Of a DNA stretch of 64,000 nucleotides, positions 25,501-34,640 are shown piece by piece (position 1 is the stretch's first letter; every line of letters begins with the position of its first letter). This stretch comes from Omphiscola glabra. Its lineage: Eukaryota > Mollusca > Gastropoda > Lymnaeidae. Below the pieces are notes generated by a model. That model had not been told where the DNA came from and made no database searches. It saw only the letters and a program-made list of their open reading frames with translations. The position numbers and the translations under genes are program-made. Location: positions 49,729,013 through 49,793,012 of the forward strand of contig OZ024794.1 in the NCBI GenBank assembly GCA_964017045.1. The letters are read 5' to 3'.

Positions 25501-26332
25501 ACCTGTGTTTCAGGATGTTAGTAATATTATTTCTTGGTATTATATATAACTGGACATCATCAGTATTTTAATTTACTAATTAATGGCTGATTGATTGCTA
25601 TTGCATATAGTGGTTCCAGGTACCGTAACTAAAGCTAAGTTTTTATCATTATGGTTTTAGTTTTCATTAAAATAAAGACCGCTTTGATATATATATTTTT
25701 CATTTGGGTTTGTACGGTACAAAATATAATTTTTGTTTTATGAATATAATTTCCATTCCCACGTGGTGTGTCTAATAACAAGATCTTAACAGAACAATTA
25801 TTTTTTGTTTCTAGGACAGCTGATAAACAGTACTTAAACTTCAATATTTCTTTCTTCTTCAAATAATAGTGATAACGTTATAATACGTTTAAAAGAGTTC
25901 AATAATTTCAATTTTCACTTGTGTCTAAATAATAAAATCTTAACTCAGCCATTATTTTTTGTTTCAAGTACTGGTGATGAACCATATAAGATATTCTAAT
26001 GCCATATGAAGCTATTTTTTTTTTTTCACAATTTTACTAAGGAAAGTTGCCCAACTTTCTTTAAAATGCATTATAAGATTCTTCTTCACATGATATTGGC
26101 AATTTTATTTTTTAAAATACAATCTCTTACCAGTATATTTATATTATAATTATAATTTAATATGATATATTTTTTCTGTTTTTTTCAGGGCAAGATGGCA
26201 TTAATTGGTTACAACAACTGTTACTTGTCTTATAATGAAGATGGTGACATTGTTTGTGACAGTTGTACAGCTGATCCAAAAATGTGGTTCAAACTGAGAT
26301 CAAATGCTGCCAGAATGAAAGATGCAGTGTAA
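22549..26332 (+). CDS. FRG1-like protein with transposase-type coiled coil, paralogue A
   Basis: Six exons: 22549-22929, 23748-24280, 24427-24503, 24920-25045, 25344-25516 and 26189-26332; phases 0, 2, 1, 1, 0, giving 477 codons plus TAA. The start is ATG in GTGAAAATGGCTGAAG, shared with paralogue B. Residues 1-127 form an unfamiliar domain (FVSSFAEDAVTKCYRNG). Residues 128-305 hold SDCEKC and a long Lys/Glu coiled coil (VVNQNMKRKDAAIDKLR). Residues about 331-477 match the FRG1 fascin-like beta-trefoil: TYITVLDNGAL, GEGPTNP, VAFKSVNGKHWSLQSDGRVV, REQFEPVFQ, GKMALIG, then KMWFKLRSNAA. FRG1 is a nuclear protein linked to RNA processing and actin. The N-terminal and C-terminal basic parts of FRG1 are missing, so the same role cannot be assumed. 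The stop follows soon after the trefoil; a GTAAGG overlapping it could be an alternative donor. Confidence 0.78.
23371..23532 (+). pseudogene. decayed copy of the first-exon domain inside intron 1 (paralogue A)
   Basis: The frame reads KISDFNNFVTSY, then after a frameshift QDAASKKYRNGNAV and SSSTNKT, ending in TAA after DEGFQR. This parallels DFENFVSSFAEDAVTKCYRNG of exon 1. Paralogue B has the same remnant at 40495-40658, so it predates the duplication. Confidence 0.6.
24544..24721. mobile_element. hAT MITE with perfect 8-bp target duplication
   Basis: This 178-bp element has ends CAAGGCCGGATTAAGCC and GGTTAATCCGGCCCTG, flanked by CCTAGTTT at 24536-24543 and 24722-24729. It lies in intron 3 of FRG1-like paralogue A. 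The same intron of paralogue B (about 41888) reads AAGCCTGGAATACTTAAAG without the element. Confidence 0.85.
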
Positions 26333-26569
26333 GGTGACACAAATCGAAGACAAAAATTTCCAAAACGTCCAGATATAGATTAGTGGGTGAGTTTCCATTG
26401 TTGCCTTTTTAGATACAGTACTTTATTTTGTAAGTGTGGTATTTAACCATTGAATGACATTATGGACAAATCATTAAGTACTGTGTTTTACCTGTGCATG
26501 ACATGCAAAGGACATGACACAGAGGCCACTTATGTTTTAGAATGACACCTTCCTTTAACTTAGACCAAC

Positions 26570-26960
26570 TGATTCTTTTCTTTTCCATGCTTAGATTCTC
26601 AGCTGCCATAGATCTTTTTCCACATCATCCATCCATCTAAGACTATGGCTGCCTTTGAGCCATTTTACTCTGGGGTGTTCATGGTGCACCCTCTTCACTC
26701 CTCTGTCATTAGGCATTCTTACTAAGTGTCCTGCCCAGCGTAGCCTGTGCCTTTTTTATTTCTGCAACTGGTGCGGGATCCCAATGTAGTCTGTACATTT
26801 CCTGGTTGGAACATATTGTCTATCCATATTCATACTTTATTGGTCCGTATATTTTACAGAGAACTTGTGTTTAATAGGATTTTCTGATATTGACTATACA
26901 ATTCCTGGTTGGTTCGTATTCACCACCCGTATTCATCTTTTGATTGTATCATTATACGTA
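26570..26960 (-). mobile_element. non-LTR retrotransposon fragment, 3' end of ORF2
   Basis: Same family and orientation as 600-1035 and 44500-45140. The plus strand shows CACATCATCCATCCATCTAA and CCTGCCCAGCGTAGCCTG, the reverse complement of the DDVEKD and LRWA-type tail. It lies at the 3' border of duplicated block A. Confidence 0.6.
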
Positions 26961-27024
26961 ATTAACCTATTTAAATGGCACCATTAACCGTCAGTTATGT
27001 CAACCCAACAAAAACAGCCTCACT

Positions 27025-28390
27025 TATCAGGGGGGGGTTAATGTGATGAGATCATCACTAGCAACCGTAAGCATAATTTAACTCTTAATATTTTAATTGC
27101 TATTAATACTTTTTACAAAGCTATATTTTTATTCATGCAGTCAACAAAGGAGAAGTCACTTGTCTGAAATAGATTCTCCCATCCCCCTTCTCCACCAGCA
27201 TACAGCATGCACCCAGAGGATGATTTTTTTAGGGTAAGATTCATCTTAAACTGTCATGAACATTAGCGAAGTGCCAATATGACATAAAGATTTCATTGAG
27301 TCTCTCACAACATATTTTTATCAAAATTCTAAAAATTTTAGGACAGAAAATAGTGTATAGATTTTAAATGGAACATGTCATAAATTTGTGAATGTAAATT
27401 GGATTTAAAAATCTGAATGGATGGAAAATAAATCTAATCTAATATGTTTTGCAATTGTTTCATCTAAATTTTTTCTTAAATCATTTTCTTAGTTTTTTCA
27501 GTAATCTAGATGTATTCAGTTTGTCAGATGAAAAAATGATCAATTTTCTTAAATTATTATTTTCTTTTTATTTCCATAGTTTCTGAATTTTTGCAATCAA
27601 GTTTGCATGCAAGTGTGCGATATGATGACAGCCTTGAATATAGCAGCAGTGGATCCCAACTTCTTTTACTTCAAAGGAATACAGAGAGTTGAAAAGACAG
27701 TAGTTTGCAGACAAACTATTCTTAGAGCAAATTAAATGGATTTTAAACATGGTATTGAAATTAATGGACCAAAAGAATCCAACTTATTACAAGAAAATCA
27801 TTAAATCCCATTAATTGATTTTTACAATTCTGTCTGTAAATTGAGCAATGAATAAAAAAAATTCAAACAATAGACTTGTCATCAAAGAATGATGACCTGA
27901 TTATTAATGTACCATTAGCTGTTTTTTTTTAAAAGTTCAAATTAATATAATTTTATAAGTTATAAGGTTTAGTATATTAAACAATAATGATTAATGAGAC
28001 CAAAAATAATTGTGTAAATAAAACAATATTTGTTAATGTTTAGCTTTTATTATGATTGCGCAATTACAAAATTAAAGCTTAATATAGATTGTTTTATTTA
28101 CACAATGTGTTTGTGTCTTATCAAGCTTTATCACAGTCCAACCCTCTAATAATTATTTATACAATATTGTTGTGGTTAAGAAGTGTTATTGCTTTTCTTG
28201 TGATGGTTTTAAATTTAAATCTGGAATATCTAAAAATAAAGTGTCAAGTTTTTAAAAATATAGATTTCTGCTACCGGTATTACTGTTGTAAGAGTACTGT
28301 ACTTATTTACATAAGGCTGTACATTTTTGTTAGTTTCATTAACAGTTGTGTAGGTGGGAGTATGAAGAGCAGTCTTTTGGAATTGAGGGG
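27025..28390 (+). pseudogene. broken copy of the sarcoglycan 3' end
   Basis: It matches 13790-15430: the G run, the intron, exon 5 (27141-27233), exon 6 (27590-27692) and the 3' UTR. The copied exon 5 has lost a base in the Pro-rich stretch and gained a T in the TTTTTTT run; the copied exon 6 gained a T after the acceptor but still reads SEFLQSSLHASVRYDDS to a stop. No transmembrane exon accompanies it, so it cannot encode a sarcoglycan. The SPIN-like MITE of the parent intron is absent. The end of the copy resumes at 30075-30250 after an insertion. Confidence 0.85.
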
Positions 28391-30074
28391 GTCAGGATAA
28401 AAGTCTTTTGCCTAGTCCTATTTCAGCAATGTGTTAATCAAGTTCTCACAGAAATTCTCTATAATAATTGTTGTTTACCTATCTAAAATTGTACATTAAG
28501 AAGAAAAAAGCACATGATAAACTAAAGGATGATTTATTTACACTATGTTGTATAACTAATTGTGTAAAGATAAATGTAATAAAACAATGGTTATATAGCA
28601 TGTATCAACAAGAAGGTCACAGTTGAACAAAAGAGAGATCATTCAAGGTGCAGTAAGCCACTTTTTCAATTTGAAGAGGTATATCCTGCCTGGGTGGACT
28701 AATGAATTTTAATGTGATAATTACCTGGCTTCATATTCCAACATGGGAATACATCATCTGACATCAAACACCAATTAAAAAGAATAATCAAGAAAGCTAG
28801 GAAAATCTAAAAATACTGTTCTAAAATTATTTATTTTTTTGATGATACCTCCCACCCTTTTCATCACAGATATCTAATATTAATATCAGCTCAATCAGGT
28901 TGAATTCTGTCTTTTAAAGTTCGGACTAAAAGATATAAAAATTCTTTTGTTCCCCAGTGTGGTTGATATTACCAGCGTATGCTCCCCCAGTAGTTACCAA
29001 ATCTAAATTATCACTAATTAAGTCAATATTGTCAATAAATGAGTTCATTGATGACAGATTGCTAAGATAGAGAAATACTTCAGATGTCTTGTGTTTATAT
29101 TGTAATAAGTGTAAAATGTTGTCTTGGTTAAAATATGTATTTATTTACGTGCTGAAAATGATTAAGTACAATTAAATAAAAAAACATTCCCATTTATTTG
29201 GATCAATAAAAAGAATCTTTTCTTAACATATTTTTCTGGTAAAAAAGTGGATGTGGTTCCTCTGAAATGGTGAAACTACTCTAAACGTTGAAACCCGGCA
29301 ATGACGTCCAGTCAGTTGAAATTTTGCTGCCCCCCCCCCCTTTTTTTTTGGGGGGGTGGGGCATATCTAATGTATGCAAAGAAGGCTTGGCGGCGTACCT
29401 TTAGGAGTACGTCCCAAGTAGAAACTAGTAAAGGTAGACCCCTGCTCTCGCTCCCCATCGCTCAAAATAAATAATATCCAAATCCTTCTTTTTGAGTTAG
29501 TAGAGTCAACCTTTTGTTAAATATCACAACCGCGAAATTAAAAAAGTCTTGTTGGTTCACATTTGTAGTAGCTTATTCCCTGACCCAATCACTCAATCAG
29601 CTAACATTGCGCCTTATATTTATATTCTTATCATCCCTAATAATGTCATCAAGACCACAATCACACAATCTCTCAACATCCCCTTTTGGTGATAACCATC
29701 TTAGGAAGATTAGGACCGTTTCCCTTACTTTTACTTTTCTCCTCTATTTCTATAAACTGTTCAAGTTATAATGTATGGAGATGACAATCTCAATCAGTAC
29801 TGTACAACACGCCGGCCTTATGTAAACGTTCGCCATGTGCAAAGCACCAGTTCGGCGCCCCTCCCCTATCCTTGCATGGCTTCGCTCTTTTTTCGATTAC
29901 GACGTAGTATGAAAAGCGATTGTGCGAAATTTTAGAATACCGTTTCTCGACCCCGGACCCGAGGTTTACACTTAATTATAATAGACTAAGGGAATTTAAA
30001 TATTTACTGGGCGCCCTGTGCGAGGTTATATTGCTCAAAAATGTTTTTGTTAAAGTCCGTAAAATCAAGTAGGC
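28391..30074. other. insertion splitting the duplicated sarcoglycan 3' flank
   Basis: About 1.7 kb with no counterpart in the parent flank (15440-15520). It holds a C/T/G homopolymer cluster at 29331-29360 and a GC-richer segment at 29800-29960, but no element ends, transposase or exon that I recognise. Confidence 0.4.
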
Positions 30075-30250
30075 TACTTGATGTAAGAAGTAACTTACAA
30101 TGATTAAAAAAAAAAAAAAAGACAGAAAGAAAGAAACTAGTTGTTGATGGGCAAAAATTTAATCAAACCCAAATATTCCTTTTCTACTATGAAGTCATTC
30201 TTATCGCGTAGATTACTCTTCTTAGAGCAATAGCAATGATTTTTAAAAAA
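30075..30250. repeat. last piece of the duplicated sarcoglycan flank
   Basis: AGAAGTAACTTACAA, a poly-A run, GACAGAAAGAAA and CTAGTTGTTGATGGGCAA match 15512-15670 with small indels. Confidence 0.8.
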
Positions 30251-31386
30251 AGTCTTTATTTATTAAATCCCTAATGACTTTTCTCTGTTACTGTTAATAT
30301 AATAATAATAAACAGTCTTCCCCAGCTGTTTGAACTATTAAAAAAAAATATTTTAAGATGATAATCCAGTAGAAAGAATATAATATATATTTAAACAACG
30401 AATTAAAAAAAATTGAGTATTTCGATTATCTTGTAAATGCCATTTTTGGTAGTAGTTAAAAAAAAATTATATGGAATTGGTAAAAAAAAATGTTTTCAAG
30501 TATAATATCGAAGAGGCAAGTTGTAAATTATCTGAAGCAAATTATAGTAGTCTAAATTTCTTAATTAACAGTTAAATCAACTGAATTTTGCGAATTGAAA
30601 CTTTAATAATTTATAAGAAAAAAAATCACACATTAATAAATATATGAGTCTTTTGTAAACAATTCTTGACTTCTAAACAATTATATCGGTTACATATGAT
30701 TTATGAATAAATACCAATTTTGAAAACCCATAAAGATATATTCTATAGCCTTTTGTACAGAAAAGCTTTTTTTCTTTTTGACTTTGGTGAAACTTGGAAA
30801 TTTCTTTTTCGTTCAAAATGTAAAACTATTTTAGCATTTCTTTTTTGGGATGGATACCTTTTTTGGAAGGAAGTCTTTTTCTTAATTTTACAAATAATTT
30901 GTAGTAAATTCATTATTTTTATGTAGTTGATCCCAAAAATATTTTAAAATAATAACTTTAAAAATACATTACTTTTCAATTTAAAAAAAAAAGTTTGCAT
31001 ACCACACTTAGTCAAGCAGAGACGTCGCTTGTACGATGGCTCTTATGTCAAATGACACATAAAATCTTAACTAGCATCTCTCCCGTTGCGCTACAGTTAA
31101 GTGTTTAATGATGCGAAACTAAATTTAACTACGGTATTTAAAAAAAAAATACATTCTTGCATTTTGAATTTATCAAAAAATTTCCGGGGCCTATAAAGTT
31201 TTAAGGGGCGAGTCTAAGCTAAGGAGTATCTCTCGATAAAAAACATACCCTAAGGGATCCCAATTGGACTGAATTTATTTAATATTGTGCTGGTGGAAGA
31301 GTTAGTGATGTCCTGTTATTATCGTTATTTCTAGCGCTTCCCACCCAAATGTCTGAAATGTTTACATCAGTGGCGCTTCATCCCAT
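30251..31386. other. AT-rich stretch, nothing recognised
   Basis: Long A and T runs; open frames such as 30720-30926 are Phe/Lys-rich translations of AT-rich sequence, with no family resemblance or splice context. Confidence 0.3.
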
Positions 31387-32460
31387 TTAGGGCCCTGGCC
31401 TGCTCCACCCCATTCTTCCATTGGGATCGATCCATCGCTTTACACCTCCATGTGCGAGCCCCAACCTTTGTAAGCCCTTCTCTACATCGTCAATCCATCT
31501 CAGTCTTGGTCGACCGGTGAGCCGTCTGCCCCCTAGGTTTCTGCCTGTAGATCGTTTTTGTTGCTCCAGAATACGGCATCTTTTCAATGTGTCCTGCCTA
31601 GGGCAGTCTGCCTTTTTTTTAAATATAGTTGTGACTATGGATGGGTATTTGTACAATTGATATAGCTCTTAGTTTGTACGGATTCCCAAAACAAAAGTGT
31701 CTATCATCGGGTCATATATTTAGCAGGTTCTCTGCTTTTCTGGTAGGAACCAAGTCTCACTACTGGTCTTGTGACAGTGGTGTATACTTCCTTCTTTGTT
31801 CCCTTATCGAGATTTTTGCTTTGAATTAGCTTTTGTAAATTGAAATAAGAACGGTTTCATGCTGTTATTCTTTCTTGTACATCCGATTTTATTTCCTCTT
31901 GCTTATTTATAGTCACCCCTAGATATTTGAAAGTAGCTACCCTCTCAAAGGCGTAGATGTTCATATTGATGAAGTCATCAGTGCGTATTTCCTGACATTA
32001 TCACAAATATTGCCTTCGCTTTATTTACTTCAAGACCAGATTTGACCGTCACATCTTCAAGTTTCCTGAAAGTTTTAATTATATCATCAATGCTGTTTCT
32101 ACCAAGTAGCGCTATATCGTCTGTGCATGCCAGGTATTGCAGTGTCTGGCTTTATAAAGTTCCTTTTGGTTGTTCTGTACCACCTCTCAGATGCTCACAC
32201 GTATGTTTCTAATGCTTTTTTCTAAAGTGATGTTAAAAAGGATACACGGATTTCCTTGTCTGAGGCCCAGATTGATTGGGAACTCCCTCAAGTACTCCCT
32301 CTGTACTTTGATTCTACTTTTGTAGTTATCCATCGTCATATGTATGAGTCGGGTAAGTTTGTTAAGGACTCCAAGTTCCAGCACAGCATCGTTCATGTAT
32401 TTCCTGTCTATGCTATCATAACCTGATTTATAGTCCACATATAGTTGGTGTATGTTGATG
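31387..32460 (-). mobile_element. non-LTR retrotransposon remnant, reverse transcriptase to C-terminus
   Basis: The minus strand reads, in order: a reverse transcriptase palm piece (YDSIDRKYM, GVLNKLTRLIHMTMDN, GLRQGNPC-LFNITLE) at 32440-32190; YLACTDDIALLGRNS near 32130, where the usual YADD is CTDD; KLEDVTVKSGLEVNKAK near 32060; and at 31656-31387 a GRPRLRWIDDVEKGLQRLGL tail. Stops and frameshifts separate the pieces and the catalytic box is altered, so it is inactive. Confidence 0.8.
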
Positions 32461-32980
32461 TATTCTTAGCATTTTATACGAGACATCTAACAGTAAATAT
32501 ATGAACGTTTGAAATGCCCCTTCACACATTGTCTTAAAGATACATTGAATACAGTGCATGATACCCTCACTAGGTAACTCTTGTTACCAGTGAAATATCC
32601 ACATCAACACCAGGCACAGAAACATTGCAAATCCCATCTACATTCATAAGAGCCATAATGATCAATAAATTGATCATGGGGCCTTAATAGACAGAAAAAG
32701 AAGAAGAAAAATTTGCACCACAATGCATCACTGCATTTTGAATTTATTATTTTTAAATTAAGGTGACCCCTGCCCTCACTTTTGCTCAAACTCTTCGGAT
32801 TCCTCAATTTCTGCTACCCCCCCCCCCCCTTTTTTTTTCCTTGACGTCCATCAATGTGACTAACGGGTTGAATCTAATCTTGTGTCAAATGATTTTCTTC
32901 GGCACACCACAACCAAAATGAATTTAGTTTGTGTCTGGCACTGGTCGCCATAATGCCTCCCCGATCAAATGAAAGTCTTA

Positions 32981-33597
32981 TCAAAACATTCGAATCATGT
33001 ATACTCCAAAATGCACCTTTTGATTGTTAAACAATCACACATTTTCTGCTGCCCTAATTCCCGATAAAAATTACTTGCCATGACAGCCAAAATTGGTGCT
33101 GATATATACACTGCCCAGCGGCGTGCCTAATGTTAGCGCCACACTAGGTGGGTTAACTTTTTTGCCACGCTACCTTTCTCAATAGAAACTCTGCAGATGT
33201 TCGAAAATCCCGCCGCTCTATCTAAAGAAAAATGACACCTGGGAAGACCAAATGTTCGCCCCCCACCCCCACTTCTACGTCACTGACGTCAAAACATTCG
33301 AATCATGTATACTCCAAAATGCACCTTTTGATTGTTAAACAATCACACATTTTCTGCTGCCCTAATTCCCGATAAAAATTACTTGCCATGACAGCCAAAA
33401 TTGGTGCTGATATATACACTGCCCAGCGGCGTGCCTAATGTTAGCGCCACACTAGGTGGGTTAACTTTTTTGCCACGCTACCTTTCTCAATAGAAACTCT
33501 GCAGATGTTCGAAAATCCCGCCGCTCTATCTAAAGAAAAATGACACCTGGGAAGACCAAATGTTCGCCCCCCACCCCCACTTCTACGTCACTGACGT
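32981..33597. repeat. two identical tandem copies of a 308-bp unit
   Basis: TCAAAACATTCGAATCATGT starts at 32981 and again at 33289, and the copies run to CTTCTACGTCACTGACGT. I saw no mismatch between them by eye. Inside are GCGGCGTGCCTAATGTTAGC and a C-rich stretch. The identity implies a very recent duplication or an assembly artefact. Confidence 0.9.
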
Positions 33598-34164
33598 GAG
33601 TCTTTGATGACAGGGGACAAGATTCATTTTTACACCCCCCCCCCCCCCCGGCTAAACTCTGAAACCTATTATTTTCATCCATTAACACTATAGCTCATTA
33701 GATGCCCACGCTAGTCTGGAGCCCGGGGACATATGTCCCATCTGCCACCCCTTAGCTACGCCTCTGGCCACTGAAAAATTGGCACTGCCCCCCCGAGCGT
33801 CAAAAGTGCCCCCTCGGGGGAAAATTTCTGAAAGAAACACTGGTGGGTAGTGAAATTGACAGTTGAGAGAATTTATGTGAAAATGTGGAGATTGGAGTAA
33901 TAGAATCAGGGAAGTGGGATGGAACAAAAAAAATTGTTGACAAGGGGGGGGGGGGGGGGGTGATCTTAGTAAATGCTCAAGGGCAGGGATTCCTAACCCT
34001 TTCTGCAACGCTGCAGGCCCATTCCGTTTTAAACATCCCACCCTCCCCAACCGTATAAATTATATTATTATAAAAGTTAAAATATGAAAATAATTAAACC
34101 AAATGGCTATTCGCACCCGGGTACCAGAAGTAAGAGGTTGGGATTAAAAATCTATTTTAAATAT
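33598..34164. other. non-coding stretch with C and G runs
   Basis: C run near 33637-33650, G run near 33944-33960, and a GCTACGCCTCTGGCCACTG segment near 33756-33775 that resembles one end of the CAGTGGCGTAGC MITEs. The minus-strand open frame here is Pro-rich translation of these runs. Confidence 0.4.
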
Positions 34165-34480
34165 TATTGTTGGGTTTTTAAGACAAAATGAGGTATCAAA
34201 TGAAAGATAATTGAATGGACTATATGTTTGTAAACTTAATTCTTCAGTTTAACTAAAATAAACTACCACCAATGAAATCCGAATAGCATTTAGTCAAAAT
34301 GGACCCGGACACGCATCGCCGCCATTCGGACCCGGGGCCAATTTAGAATCAATGCTATTCGGATGTCATTTGTGGTAGTTTATTTTAGTTGAACTGAAGA
34401 AGTAAGTTTACAAACGTATGGTGCATTCAATTATCTTTCATTTGATACCAATTATGTCTTACAAACCTAACAATACTAAC
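34165..34480. repeat. fold-back element (long imperfect hairpin)
   Basis: Arms of about 120-140 bases are inverted around a GC-rich centre near 34315-34335 (CGCATCGCCGCC). Paired landmarks: AAACTACCACCAATGA with TCATTTGTGGTAGTTT; ATCCGAATAGCAT with ATGCTATTCGGAT; GGTATCAAATGAAAGATAAT with ATTATCTTTCATTTGATACC; TTGTTGGGTTTTTAAGAC with GTCTTACAAACCTAACAA. It is non-coding. Confidence 0.85.
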
Positions 34481-34494
34481 AATACAATTTTGGT

Positions 34495-34560
34495 AAATTT
34501 AGAGAGATGGGTCCGCGTTTTTTACCATGGCCGCCATCTTGGTTGACACCACCCGTAAAA
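34495..34560. repeat. dispersed GAGATGGGTCCGCG...CCGCCATCTTGG repeat
   Basis: Nearly the same as 19145-19195, including GAGAGATGGGTCCGCG and ACCATGGCCGCCATCTTGG. It directly precedes the transposase-like pseudogene. Confidence 0.6.
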
Positions 34561-34640
34561 TTAAGAATAAAACGTTTAAGAATAATGAAAAAACTTCCTA
34601 AATGTATCCCTCACCCAAAAAGTCGAAAAATGTCAAAAAG

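Larger units (their letters stand above)
18700..26560. repeat. duplicated block, copy A
   Basis: Copy A of a direct duplication; copy B is about 38500-44300. Shared landmarks in order: AGTTGGAGCGCA upstream, the FRG1-like gene with all introns, and the TTTAGAATGACACCTTC end. Copy A is longer because it carries extra material absent from B: the minisatellite and palindrome (19150-19970), a TTAA-flanked element (20008-20499), the nested repeat at 20750-22140 and a hAT MITE (24544-24721). Copy B carries its own SPIN-like MITE instead. Confidence 0.75.
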
